The notes: generated from the letters alone by a model not told the origin. 64,000 nucleotides of DNA from Pseudozobellia thermophila (GCF_900141855.1 NZ_FQYU01000002.1:744001-808000), one strand, 5' to 3'; positions 47,902-57,500 are shown, numbered from the stretch's first letter. A program made the numbers and translations.

Positions 47902-49020
47902 TCAGCTATGATCTTCTAGAAACTGAACAACGATATAGGCGTTCTTCTCTTTGGATGAAGCGGCAAAACGCCGTAGGTTTTCCCATATTTCACCGGATAC
48001 GGATTTCCTGTCCTCCAAATGCGATAAAAACTGGATAAGCTGATTCTTGGTCAACACCCCCAATTGCGTCGAGATGGCGGTTACCGTGGCATCCGGGGCA
48101 CTATCGATATGTTGCAGGAGCAGGCTCCGGGTATTGATATCAATATGGGGCAGGGCTTCCCAAAAGGGTTGCATGATAGACGGGGATCGGGCGAACGCAT
48201 CGGCCAAGTTTTTAATGATGAACGAACGTACCAAGGGGATACCCGATCTAAAAAGCTCGGTAATTCTGGGGAAATGGGCCTCGTACCCCTCCTCGCCAAG
48301 GTTTTCCAGGGCGTACATCTGGTAGTTGGTATTTGCACTGTTGAGCATACGAAGCAACATATCCTGGTTTTGGCGCGCCACCGTATATGCCCTTAGTTCT
48401 TCCTTGATCTTGCCATGCACCAAGTGCCAGGCCACGTAACACGAATAGAGGGCGCCCGACACAACGGATTCTTTTACCTCCTTTACCGTAGCGCCCGACA
48501 AGGCGTCGACACCTTCCATTTCCGAGGGCTTCGGTCGTGTGACCAGTTCATCTATTCTCCTTCGCTTTAATATGGAATTATGGTCTTGAAGCAATTCGTG
48601 CAGCTTCCAGTAATCGGCGTACAGGAACTCGTCATGGTCATGTTTGGTCAAGGGCTCCTTTACGGAACGGTCAAAACCGGCATAATCGCCCAAAAGGGTC
48701 CAATACAGGGTAATGTGCATTAATTTACAATCGCCATCGGCACAGACGGGGGTAACGATGTTGGAGGAATACAGTACGGGCTCCCGTTTTTTGTTTTGGA
48801 GCAGGTTTATTTTTTGCGTACCGACCGAATCTACCATTATGGTCATAGGCGTTTCCACAATATCGAGGACGGTCCCTTTTTTCCAGTCAAGGACAAAAAA
48901 CTCCGGACGGACATCGAGGCTTGTCTTTTGGGCACCGTCGGAAAATGCCGTTACCGGCCCTAATTGTGCTTGGCAAAGAAGGGGAACAAGAAAAAAAAGG
49001 CCTAAGGCAATGCGTATCAT
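47902..49020 (-). CDS. Exported protein with a flavinylation-type motif and HEAT-like C-terminus
   Basis: A 372-residue protein with a signal peptide (MIRIALGLFFLVPLLCQA). Residues 172-178 read DALSGAT, matching the Dxx(S/T)GAT motif at which ApbE attaches FMN to Thr in FMN-binding domains; the Thr would be residue 178. A CxxxC pair (Cys 93 and 97) lies before it. Residues ~210-360 are helical and look like HEAT-type repeats. The full FMN-binding fold is not obvious to me, so flavinylation is a prediction from the motif alone. Its start overlaps the stop of the exported FAD oxidoreductase by 4 bases (ATGA), so the two are translationally coupled and probably share one redox task in the periplasm. 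Confidence 0.7.
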   Translation of the reverse strand: MIRIALGLFFLVPLLCQAQLGPVTAFSDGAQKTSLDVRPEFFVLDWKKGTVLDIVETPMTIMVDSVGTQKINLLQNKKREPVLYSSNIVTPVCADGDCKLMHITLYWTLLGDYAGFDRSVKEPLTKHDHDEFLYADYWKLHELLQDHNSILKRRRIDELVTRPKPSEMEGVDALSGATVKEVKESVVSGALYSCYVAWHLVHGKIKEELRAYTVARQNQDMLLRMLNSANTNYQMYALENLGEEGYEAHFPRITELFRSGIPLVRSFIIKNLADAFARSPSIMQPFWEALPHIDINTRSLLLQHIDSAPDATVTAISTQLGVLTKNQLIQFLSHLEDRKSVSGEIWENLRRFAASSKEKNAYIVVQFLEDHS

Positions 49021-50810
49021 TTTTTTGAAGGGGGAATTTTTTCGTATTTCTGTTCCTCGATCAGGTTTAAATATTCATCCAAGTAAGCCGTGTATATATC
49101 GCGGGGCATCACCTCGTATTTTTTGCACAGTGAGGCCGCGTAGCCAACTGCGGCACCCATTTGTCCGGTGGTCAACATTACCCTTGGTCCCCCGAGTCCC
49201 GCATGCGAACAACTGAAATTGCGGCCGGCCATAAACAGGTTTCTAATATTTTTTGAGTACAGGCTTCGGTATGGAATATAATATTTCGGCGCCCTATAGA
49301 AAAGGGCTTCGGAAATAAAATCCGGGTTTTTCTCATCTTCCAGAACGGTTTGGTAATGTACGTCAACCGCGCGTTTTTCCATAACCACGCCGTCTGGAAA
49401 TTTACGCCCCTGCTTGGCATCGTTGAAGGTAAAGATATGGTCGCCGACCAATCGCCTCGATTCGCGTTTCCCGACCAAATAAGAAACCCATTCAAGCTTT
49501 CGGTTTTTGTTGGCCGGGTCCTTTTTGGCATTGTAAAACGAACCATAAATGGCACGTAGCATATGGTCGCGTATTTCTTCGGCATCATCGATTTGGCTCA
49601 AATCGTTTCGGCTAAACTCCCATTGCCATTCGCCATTGATCTCCGCATAATCCTTGGCTACCGGTAGGGCCCACGGCACTTCGGGAAAGCTCTGGGGGGA
49701 ATCGGTATCCGTCGAGCCCCAAAGTACGGAAGAGCCCATGACGGCATTGTCGGCTTCCTTTGGGCTCCAGAGCTCACCGTGTTCTTCCCAGTATTCCCCA
49801 TAGGTATCGACACTTTCACGGCCGTAGGAGAATTCGGCCCCGGCCCAAAACCCGATCCAACCATCGCCCGTTGAATCTACGAAGTATGGGGCGATAAAGC
49901 GCTTTCTTTCCCCCGTCATGGTCTGCCTGGCATCTACGTATTGTATACTATTGTTTTCAGAAACTGCGTCATAGGCGCGCCAGTTGAGAAACAGGTCTAT
50001 ATTGTCGTAGCTTTTGACGTTGTTGTCCCTTTTTTGTTGGTCAAGTTTGGCCTCGGCAGATCCGTTGGGGTAATGCTTGGTATCGATTTTCTTTAGGATA
50101 CGCTCGAAGTTTCCATAAATCCCCTCGGTGTGTACGCGGATTTCCTCGCTCGCATTGCCCCCCAAAACGGGACGGTCGTGTATCAAGGCGACCTTTAGGC
50201 CCTGTTCGGCTGCCGCTATCGAGGCCGCACAACCTGCGAGTCCGCCCCCAACGACTACCAGGTCATAGGCCTTTACCTCTTCGGGGGCATTGGGTTCGGC
50301 CGTAACTGCCTGGCGCCATGCCGCCAATTTTTTTAATGAGGAGGGAGGTGCGCCTTTTTTGGTCGAAAAGTAAATGGCATCGCAGCGCCCGTTAAAGCCC
50401 GTAAGGTCTTGTAGTTCTATAGCGAGCGCCTGCTTTTTGCCGATCTTCACCTGTCCGGCATATTGCCACCCCCACCCCGAACGGGTTCCCAAAACCGTAT
50501 CGAGCACGGTCTGGCCTACCTTCAATTGAAACCTTCCCGGGGCCTCCCATTCGCCCGGGACCCAATTCATGGTACGTACCCAAACATGGTAGGTACCCGA
50601 TTTTTTGAAACTCACCCTTGTAGAGGCATTTTCCACCGGTTGGCCCATGCCATGGGCATTGAGGTAGGGCGAGCCCATTTGCTCTACGAACTGCGGGTCT
50701 ACCACCCAACCGCCAGGGTTGTCAAAACTCTCGGCTTCGATAAGAAGGTCTTGGGCTAAAAGACAAAACGAACTAAAGACAATACATACAAAGGTCAAAA
50801 CATGTTTCAT
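49017..50810 (-). CDS. Exported FAD-dependent oxidoreductase with N-terminal beta-sandwich
   Basis: A 597-residue protein with a Sec signal peptide (MKHVLTFVCIVFSSFCLLAQ). Residues ~22-165 form a carbohydrate-binding-like beta-sandwich (LLIEAESFDNPGGWVVD, YHVWVRTMNWVPGEW, CDAIYFST). The FAD_oxidored domain starts near 180 with YDLVVVGGGLAGCAASIAAA, then HDRPVLGGNASEEIR, DSTGDGWIGFWAG, GKRESRRLVGDH and AGRNFSCSHAGLGGPRVMLT. It resembles the cytoplasmic enzyme at 36728-39019 but acts outside the inner membrane, possibly on a glycan, with its neighbour as electron acceptor. Many relatives are labelled xanthan lyase without proof. A 17-bp operator candidate lies just upstream. Confidence 0.83.
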   Translation of the reverse strand: MKHVLTFVCIVFSSFCLLAQDLLIEAESFDNPGGWVVDPQFVEQMGSPYLNAHGMGQPVENASTRVSFKKSGTYHVWVRTMNWVPGEWEAPGRFQLKVGQTVLDTVLGTRSGWGWQYAGQVKIGKKQALAIELQDLTGFNGRCDAIYFSTKKGAPPSSLKKLAAWRQAVTAEPNAPEEVKAYDLVVVGGGLAGCAASIAAAEQGLKVALIHDRPVLGGNASEEIRVHTEGIYGNFERILKKIDTKHYPNGSAEAKLDQQKRDNNVKSYDNIDLFLNWRAYDAVSENNSIQYVDARQTMTGERKRFIAPYFVDSTGDGWIGFWAGAEFSYGRESVDTYGEYWEEHGELWSPKEADNAVMGSSVLWGSTDTDSPQSFPEVPWALPVAKDYAEINGEWQWEFSRNDLSQIDDAEEIRDHMLRAIYGSFYNAKKDPANKNRKLEWVSYLVGKRESRRLVGDHIFTFNDAKQGRKFPDGVVMEKRAVDVHYQTVLEDEKNPDFISEALFYRAPKYYIPYRSLYSKNIRNLFMAGRNFSCSHAGLGGPRVMLTTGQMGAAVGYAASLCKKYEVMPRDIYTAYLDEYLNLIEEQKYEKIPPSKK

Positions 50811-50854
50811 AACAAAATATTAAATCAGGTAGGGCACTATCTTAAGGAAAACTA

Positions 50855-50871
50855 GTACGGTCTGGTATGGT
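50855..50871. promoter_or_regulatory. Operator candidate 3: 17-bp direct repeat upstream of the exported FAD oxidoreductase
   Basis: GTACGGTCTGGTATGGT is a direct repeat of GTAyGGT with a 10-base period. It matches the susC2 copy at 13 of 17 positions. On the minus strand it lies 5 bases after a candidate -7 box and 45-61 bases before the ATG at 50810, nearly the same arrangement as at susC2. Confidence 0.58.
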
Positions 50872-50876
50872 TTTGG

Positions 50877-50884
50877 TAAATATA
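50877..50884 (-). promoter_or_regulatory. Candidate -7 box of the FAD oxidoreductase operon
   Basis: The minus strand reads TATATTTA, 7 of 8 matches to TAnnTTTG, immediately upstream of operator candidate 3. The rest of the 50811-51215 gap, toward 51160, is GC-rich and shows no gene that I trust. Confidence 0.45.
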
Positions 50885-51165
50885 TAAAATTATTCCCAAT
50901 ACGTATTTTTATTTTGACCGGGAAAAGGAAGCCGTTCAACACACTGAACAGCAACAATTTGAAACGACGACCGAGCAAACACTAGGCGCGGCTTCGACGA
51001 AGCTTCGGAAGGAGTGGTCACCCCCCTTAAGGAACCCTAGGGCCCAGGCCCTTTTTTGAGGAGGGGGCGCGGATGGAAAGCTATGGAAATCCATCGGTCT
51101 TTTCCCGTTCCCCTCCGGCTTCCGCCCCACTTTAATGCCCATTAGCCGCCCCCCTATCTCCGCTA

Positions 51166-51181
51166 TGTGACTTTTGTCACT
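51166..51181. promoter_or_regulatory. Crp/Fnr-like palindrome upstream of the copper receptor operon
   Basis: GTGAC-TTTT-GTCAC (51167-51180) is a perfect palindrome of the Crp/Fnr type (TGTGA-N6-TCAC). Its centre is 33 bp upstream of the centre of a perfect -7 box at 51203-51210, which puts it near -41, the usual place for class II activation. Matching palindromes precede the tolC and SQR-like operons at the same distance. Confidence 0.68.
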
Positions 51182-51202
51182 TTCCAAACCAAAACCAGCC
51201 CT

Positions 51203-51210
51203 TAAATTTG
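51203..51210 (+). promoter_or_regulatory. -7 box of the copper receptor operon
   Basis: TAAATTTG is a perfect TAnnTTTG match ending 5 bases before the ATG at 51216. Transcription would start at or just before the ATG, so the mRNA would be leaderless or nearly so. Confidence 0.6.
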
Positions 51211-51215
51211 CCAAG

Positions 51216-51590
51216 ATGAAGCCCTATCAGCTCACTATAGCGATACTGTTTTTGGTCATTACCTTGGCAAGCACATTAAAGATTGCGGGGACCTTGGGCT
51301 ATTACATGCTCTTTACCGAAAACTTTATCGAAACGCTTTGCGAAAACAAGGACAGGCCCGAATTGCACTGCGATGGAAAATGTGCGCTCTCCCAAATGAT
51401 CGCCAGCGAAAACGATAAAAACGACGGCATCAACCTCGATTTCCTAAAAATCGAAACGGTACTCTTTCTACATACCGTTTCCGAGATCCAATTTCCCTTT
51501 ACCCCGCTTACCCCTACTTTTGATGTGGCCTATACCGACAACTACCGTTTTCATTTGACGGACCGCATCAAGCATCCACCTAGGGTCTAA
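51216..51590 (+). CDS. Small Cys-rich membrane protein upstream of the copper receptor
   Basis: The ATG at 51216 (MKPYQLTIAILFLVITLAST) is chosen because it puts the hydrophobic helix at the N-terminus and follows the -7 box; the frame is open to 51174. The 124-residue protein has one membrane helix (~5-26) and then a cluster Cys42, His51, Cys52, Cys56, Met61 (LCENKDRPELHCDGKCALSQ), a set of ligands fit for copper. It precedes the TonB-dependent receptor by 77 bases in the same direction. Similar small proteins often sit next to copper receptors in Bacteroidota, but the function is not known to me. A copper-relay or sensing role is inference. Confidence 0.78.
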   Translation: MKPYQLTIAILFLVITLASTLKIAGTLGYYMLFTENFIETLCENKDRPELHCDGKCALSQMIASENDKNDGINLDFLKIETVLFLHTVSEIQFPFTPLTPTFDVAYTDNYRFHLTDRIKHPPRV

Positions 51591-51667
51591 AATGATACCC
51601 CACTCCTATTCCGGAGGCTTCAAGGCTTCCGAAAACATCATTATACATCATTTTAAAGCATTAAACT

Positions 51668-53965
51668 ATGGATTTTAAATATCTATTGGTATCCCTATTG
51701 TTTTCCATTGGGCAGTTCAGCATGGCCCAAAATTTCACTGGAACGGTATGGGATAGCCAAAACAACCGTCCCCTCCCCGAAGCACACGTCATACCACGGC
51801 ACGGCAAGGCCACCTACACCGACGCCAACGGAAATTTTCAACTTTCCGTTCCCAAAGAAGGAACGACCCTCACCATTTCCTATATGGGTTACAAGCCCAT
51901 AGAACAGTGGGTAAGCCCCACGGACACCCCTGCCCGATTCCTCATGCAAGAAGCACCCATTGAGGTAGGCGCCGTCATGGTCACCGGCAACGCCCATACA
52001 GACCCCGTGTTCGCCGAGGCGACCAACGACTATGTCAAAAAGATCGTACAGCCCCGAAACGTGGCCGACCTCTTTGACGACCTCAACGGCTTTTCCCTCA
52101 TCAAACGGGGCAACTATGCCATTGACCCTTCGTTCAGGGCTTCGCAGTACGAACAGCTCAACGTACAGTTCGATGGCGGTACCAAGGCCATGCACGCCTG
52201 TCCCAACCGCATGGACCCCATTACCACCCACGTCATTCCCGAGGAAATAGAAAAAATTGAGATCATTAAGGGCCCCTATACCGTTCGCTACGGCGCCACC
52301 TTTGGCGGTATCGTAAATTTGGTCACCCAAAAACCCGGGGCCGATGACTATGGCCTGGGCGGAAGCGTTCAAGGGGGCTATGAGAGCAACGGCAATTCGT
52401 GGGTCACAATGGCCCGCTTGCAACAGGCCACGGAGCAATACGATATTGCGGGCAATTTCGGTCTTAGGGATTTTGGCAACTATGAGGACGGCGACGGCGT
52501 TGAGATCCCTTCCTCCTTCAGAAGCTTGGATTACGGCCTACGCCTCGGCTATAACTTTACCGAAAACCAGCGCCTACAGGCCCATTGGCGGCAATCGTAC
52601 GGAAGGGACGTGCTCCATGCCGGACTCCCCATGGATACGGAAAAGGACAATAGCTCCGTCTTTTCCTTGGATTATACCCTGAACGGCCGCAACGGCCTTA
52701 TCAAGGCATTGGACGCCAAGGCCTATTACAGCTATGTCGACCACTTGATGACCAATGCCCAACGCCCCACTTTTATGATGGTCGATGCCGTTTCGGCCGT
52801 AGATGCGGTTACCGCCGGGGGAAAGGTAGAATTGGAACTCAAACCTACGGAAAACCTGAACCTGTTCACCGGGGTCGACTTGCTCCATATTGCCAGGGAC
52901 GGCCAACGTACCAGATTGGTAAAACGAAATGCCATGGGCCCCTTGGCCACGCCCATGGAATTTACCGATAAGGTCTGGCAAGATTCCTACATCGACGATT
53001 ATGGGGTCTTTGTGGAAGGGAACTATCCCATCAACCCCAAAACCCTTGTAACGGCGGGGTTACGCTATGACGGGGTCGTATCGGAAACCCAGGATCCCGA
53101 AGCCGATTTTGCCGCGCTCTACACCGACTTAGATCGACGCACGGAGCACAACATCAGCGGTACGGCTTCGATAAAATACGCCCCTTCGAGTCGGTTTTTA
53201 ATGGAAGTGGCCTATGGCAGGGGCGTCCGATCGGCCAATATGATCGAACGCTTTATCAACCACTTGAGCGTAGGGCAAGACCCCTACGAATACGTGGGCA
53301 ACCCCAATCTCGATGCGGAGGTCAACAACCAATTTGAAGTCGGTTTTAAAGGAAAAATTCCTTTGGAAGGCAAGGGGCTTGACCAATTCAATTACGGCAG
53401 TTCCTTCTACTATTCCTTCTATGAAAACTACATTGTAGCCCTTATCGATCCCAGCCAAAACCGAAAGTTTATGCCCATGCAAGAACCCACAAGCGTCAAG
53501 GTCTTTCGGAATTTAAACGATGCCTATAAAACCGGGGTTGAAGTCAACGCAGGGGTCGATTTCCTAAACGATTTCAATTTTACCACCGAGCTGTCCTATG
53601 TCTATGCCAAGAACAAAGACCTGGGCGAGTCCCTGCCCTTGGTACCGCCTTTGACGACCCGCTTCAAGCTGGGCTTTGAGAAGGAAAAATTCTGGGCCAA
53701 TGCCACTTATACCTTAACCTCAAAACAAGACCATATCGCTTCGTCCTTTGGCGAAACCGAAACCGAGGGCTACGATATCCTCGATATCCGATTGGGCTTT
53801 GTTCCCATCAAAAACCTGACCCTAGGCCTTGCCGCCTTGAACCTATTCGATAAAACCTATCACAACCACCTCAACTTCGCCTTCAACAACCAAGCGGATT
53901 TCGACAGCGTGCCGATCAATGACCCGGGCAGAAACCTATCGGCCTTTGTCCAGTACAATTTCTAA
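51668..53965 (+). CDS. OprC/NosA-like TonB-dependent copper receptor
   Basis: A 765-residue outer-membrane receptor: signal peptide (MDFKYLLVSLLFSIGQFSMA), a carboxypeptidase-like regulatory domain (FTGTVWDSQNNRPLPEAHV), a plug, and a barrel ending SAFVQYNF. In the plug, AMHACPNRMDP has Cys178-x3-Met182, and in the barrel VDHLMTN has His359-x-Met361. The copper site of OprC is a CxxxM-HxM set (Cys143, Met147, His323, Met325); order and spacing agree to within one residue. This supports copper import rather than siderophore or glycan uptake. The plug ends in KGPYTVRYGATFGGIVNLVTQKP. It is followed by a strong hairpin at 53987. Confidence 0.88.
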   Translation: MDFKYLLVSLLFSIGQFSMAQNFTGTVWDSQNNRPLPEAHVIPRHGKATYTDANGNFQLSVPKEGTTLTISYMGYKPIEQWVSPTDTPARFLMQEAPIEVGAVMVTGNAHTDPVFAEATNDYVKKIVQPRNVADLFDDLNGFSLIKRGNYAIDPSFRASQYEQLNVQFDGGTKAMHACPNRMDPITTHVIPEEIEKIEIIKGPYTVRYGATFGGIVNLVTQKPGADDYGLGGSVQGGYESNGNSWVTMARLQQATEQYDIAGNFGLRDFGNYEDGDGVEIPSSFRSLDYGLRLGYNFTENQRLQAHWRQSYGRDVLHAGLPMDTEKDNSSVFSLDYTLNGRNGLIKALDAKAYYSYVDHLMTNAQRPTFMMVDAVSAVDAVTAGGKVELELKPTENLNLFTGVDLLHIARDGQRTRLVKRNAMGPLATPMEFTDKVWQDSYIDDYGVFVEGNYPINPKTLVTAGLRYDGVVSETQDPEADFAALYTDLDRRTEHNISGTASIKYAPSSRFLMEVAYGRGVRSANMIERFINHLSVGQDPYEYVGNPNLDAEVNNQFEVGFKGKIPLEGKGLDQFNYGSSFYYSFYENYIVALIDPSQNRKFMPMQEPTSVKVFRNLNDAYKTGVEVNAGVDFLNDFNFTTELSYVYAKNKDLGESLPLVPPLTTRFKLGFEKEKFWANATYTLTSKQDHIASSFGETETEGYDILDIRLGFVPIKNLTLGLAALNLFDKTYHNHLNFAFNNQADFDSVPINDPGRNLSAFVQYNF

Positions 53966-53986
53966 TCTAAATTTTGCAAATTAAAA

Positions 53987-54015
53987 GTCCCGTCACACGC
54001 AGGGTGCGACGGGAC
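53987..54015. terminator. Bidirectional terminator between receptor and RND operons
   Basis: GTCCCGTC (53987-53994) and GACGGGAC (54008-54015) form a perfect 8-bp stem with further CAC/GTG pairing inside. On the minus strand it is followed by TTTTAATTT, and on the plus strand by CTATTTT. It closes both convergent operons. Confidence 0.85.
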
Positions 54016-54047
54016 CTATTTTGACCTCTGCCCTAACGGGGAAGCGC

Positions 54048-54254
54048 TTACACCTTGCACCCCCCACCTTCCTTTTTGATTCCCAATTTCATGAGTATAA
54101 CCTCTAACAGGCACCATTTTGTAAAGGCCGACTGTATCATGTTCACCCCTATAAAAACGGTAAACCACAACCAATTGATGTTTACGTATACGGCCAATAC
54201 CACACTCAACAAGATGAATGTACCTACGATTACTCTAAAATATGTGTTCAGCAT
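54048..54254 (-). CDS. DUF2892 (YgaP-like) inner-membrane protein
   Basis: A 68-residue protein with two hydrophobic helices (about 8-25 and 30-50) and the DUF2892 pattern: FRVIVGTFILLSVVLAVYV, FTVFIGVNMIQSAFTKWCLLEVILMKLGIK. The CxxE segment after the second helix is typical; in relatives these small domains accompany rhodanese or sulfur/redox genes. Here it is the last gene of the RND operon, 20 bases after the PII-like gene. Function is unknown. Confidence 0.85.
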   Translation of the reverse strand: MLNTYFRVIVGTFILLSVVLAVYVNINWLWFTVFIGVNMIQSAFTKWCLLEVILMKLGIKKEGGGCKV

Positions 54255-54273
54255 TTGATTATTTTTTTATTGG

Positions 54274-54579
54274 TTAAATCGATTTTTCTATAGGCACCAC
54301 CACCGCCTTTATGGGGTTGTTGGTCTCCAAGTGTTCGTTAAACGTTTTGATCAGGGCGAACAGGGCATCGATCTTGTCCTCTTCGGTAAAGGAGAAGAAC
54401 ATGCTCGACTCCACGCCCCCTTTTTCACTGGGGAACCAGCTTGCGGTACGCAACATGGAGGCCCCATTTTTATACCCATCGATATCGGAACCGCTATAGT
54501 TCTCGATATTCGCTTTTTTAAAGAGCCGTAGGATCTCCTTTTCGTATTCCTCTACGACGGTTACTATCAGTAGTTTCAT
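54274..54579 (-). CDS. Small PII-like (ferredoxin-fold) protein
   Basis: A 101-residue soluble protein. The N-terminus MKLLIVTVVEEYEKEILRLF, a loop (SDIDGYKNGA) and a C-terminal strand (PIKAVVVPIEKSI) give the beta-alpha-beta pattern of PII-like signalling proteins. The usual uridylylated Tyr of GlnB is not evident. PII-like proteins of this size are found beside transporter genes and can gate them by binding nucleotides or metals. It lies 12 bases past the RND permease stop, so a role in regulating efflux is plausible. Family assignment is by pattern only. Confidence 0.65.
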   Translation of the reverse strand: MKLLIVTVVEEYEKEILRLFKKANIENYSGSDIDGYKNGASMLRTASWFPSEKGGVESSMFFSFTEEDKIDALFALIKTFNEHLETNNPIKAVVVPIEKSI

Positions 54580-54590
54580 TTTTTTCTTTT

Positions 54591-57500
54591 TTAGTCTTCG
54601 ATCTTACTTACTGTTTCTTCACTTCCCTTTTCGGGATAGTTCTTGCGCTCTATCATAAAATATACCAAGGGCACTACCAACAAGGTGAGTACGGTGGATA
54701 CGATGGTACCGCCCATCAAGGAAATCGCCAGCCCCTGAAAAATGGGGTCGAACAAGATCACGAAGGCACCGATCACCACCGTTCCGGCGGTCAACAAAAT
54801 GGGGGTGGTACGCACGGCACCGGCCTCAATGGCCGCTTGCTTTAAGGGAATGCCCTCCGCCAATCGCAGGTTGATAAAGTCGATAAGCAATACCGAGTTT
54901 CGTACCATAATACCCGCCAAGGCGATCATACCTATAAAGGAGGTAGCGGTAAAGAATGCACCCATGATCCAGTGCCCCAATACAATACCGATCAACGACA
55001 GCGGTATGGCCACCATCATGACCACAGGGGCCTTAAAGTTCTGGAACCATCCTACGATCAAAATGTAGATCAAGATAATGGCGCCCATAAAGGCGATTCC
55101 CAAATCGCGGAACACCTCTAAGGTAATTTGCCATTCGCCGTCCCACTTCACGGTGTAGTCGTCCTCAAATTCGGGCTGGTTCAAATAGGTCTCGCTAATC
55201 GAGTACCCCTGTGGTAAGGGAATTTCCTTCAGCTTTTCCTCCATCCCCAGAATCGCGTAGGCAGGACTCTCCAATTCCCCGGCCATGTCGGCCATCACGT
55301 ACACCACGCGTTTTTGGTTCTTACGGTAGATGCTCTTATCGCTGGTCGTTTCCTCAATATCCACCAAATCGGCAATAGGCACCATGTTCCCGTGTTTGGA
55401 GGCAATCTTTAATTGCGCGATATCGGTAACGGTCGATTTTTCCTTTTCGTCCAAGGCCAAGACCACGCCAACCTGATCGCTGGCATCCTCGTCGTATAAA
55501 TTCGTAATGGCCCTGTTCGACAATGCCATGTTCATGGTATAGGCGATCTGTTGGGGTGCCACGCCATAGAGCATCGCTTTTTCCTTATCGATATTAAATC
55601 GGTATTCGGTCTGGTCCGCTTCTACCATCCAATCCACATCCACCACATCCTGTGTATTTTTCAAGATATCCTGTACGTTGTTGGCGATCCGCATCTGCTC
55701 CTCGTAATCGGGTCCGTAGACCTCGGCCACGATCGTAGAAAGCACTGGAGGTCCGGGCGGTACTTCCACCAATTTTACGTTCGCATTGTACTTGGCGGCT
55801 ATCTTTTGAATATCGGGGCGGAGCAGTTTGGCAATATCGTGGCTCTGTGCCGAACGTTCGCCCTTGTCGATCAGGTTCACCTGAATATCGGCCATATTGC
55901 TACCTCCGCGAAGGTCGTAATGGCGTACCAGGCCGTTAAAGGTTATCGGTGCCGAGGTACCTATATAATTCTGGTAGCTCACCACTTCGGGCCGGGTGGC
56001 CAAATACTGTCCGATCTCACGTGCCACCACTCCCGTACGCTCCAGGGTGGTACCCTCGGGCATGTCGATCACTACCTGAAACTCGTTCTTGTTATCAAAG
56101 GGCAGCATTTTTACGGCTACCGATTTGGTAAAGAACAAGACCATGGAGCCCATAAGCAATAAGAAGGTCAAGCCTAAGAACAACCAACGTTTTGCCTTGC
56201 TCTCGATCAAGGGGCGTTCAAATTTTTGGTACACCCTGTATATGACCGTATCCTCCAAGGGCTTCTCCTTTTTCTCTTCCACGCCTTTTTTCTTGTCCTT
56301 TTCACGTAAGAACACATAGCCCAAGTAGGGGGTAATGGTCAGGGCCACGAACAAGGACAGGATCATGGCAATGGAGGCCCCAATGGGCATTGGTGCCATA
56401 TAAGGACCCATTAATCCCGATACAAAGGCCATCGGCAATACTGAGGCGATTACGGTAAAGGTTGCCAAAATCGTGGGGTTCCCCACCTCGTTAATGGCGT
56501 ATAGTGCCGCCTGTTTAAAAGGCAGGCGCTTCATCTTAAAATGCCGGTGCATGTTCTCGGCGATGATGATGGAATCGTCCACCACGATACCCGTAACAAA
56601 GACCAGGGCAAAAAGGGTGATCCGGTTCAGGGTATAGTCCAGCATGTAATAGCTGAGCAAGGTCAGGGCAAAGGTTATCGGAACCGATAAAAACACGACC
56701 AGACCACCGCGCCATCCCATGGCCAGCATCACCACAATGGTAACGGCAATGATAGAACCGATAAGGTGCAACAACAGTTCCGACACCTTATGGGAAGCCG
56801 TTTCCCCGTAGTTTCTTGTAATTTCCACATGTACGTCATCGGGGATCAAGGTAGTGCGCAAATGGTCTACCTTATCGATTACGATATCGGCGATCTTCAT
56901 CGCATCGGCACCCTTCCTTTTCGCCACCGAAATCGTTACCGCGGGGTATTCCGACCTATAGTCGGACACTTTTTCGCTTCCCTGCCCAAAACCGAGCGAC
57001 ACGTAACTCTGGGGCACCTCGGGACCATCTATGATACTGGCCACCTGTTTTAGGTAAATGGGGCGGTTCTGTTGCACGCCCACCACCAGGTTTTCCACAT
57101 CGGCCACCGATGCCAAAAAATTGCCCGTGTTCACCAAAAACTCGGTATCGTTCTTATCAAAACTACCGGAGTTCAACTGGGCGTTGTTCGCCTTGATCAT
57201 TTCAGAGACCGTTAAAAAATCCAATCCACTGGCCGCCAGTTTATCCTTGTCCAGCACCACCCGCAACTGTCGGTCTTGGTTCCCGATCTTATGGGTAATG
57301 GCCACATCGTTCACCTTCTTGATCTCGCTCTCCAGTTCCTGCGCCATTTGGCTAAGTTGGTAACCGTCGTAGTTTTCGCTCCACAGGGTAAGCCCTAACA
57401 TGGGCACATCGTCAATGGCCCGCGTTTTTACCAAGGGGAAGGTAACGCCCTGGGGCATAATATCCATATGCTTGTTGATCTCGTTGTAGAGTTTTACGAA

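Noticed and set aside
50936-51214. Minus-strand frame of 92 residues between the FAD oxidoreductase and the small membrane protein
   Set aside because: It overlaps the Crp/Fnr-like palindrome and the -7 box, ends in an unlikely Cys cluster and has no recognisable pattern.
55600-55625. Further GGTCTGG match as a fourth operator
   Set aside because: It is inside the RND coding region, lacks the second half-repeat and is not near a promoter; similar chance cores occur in other genes.
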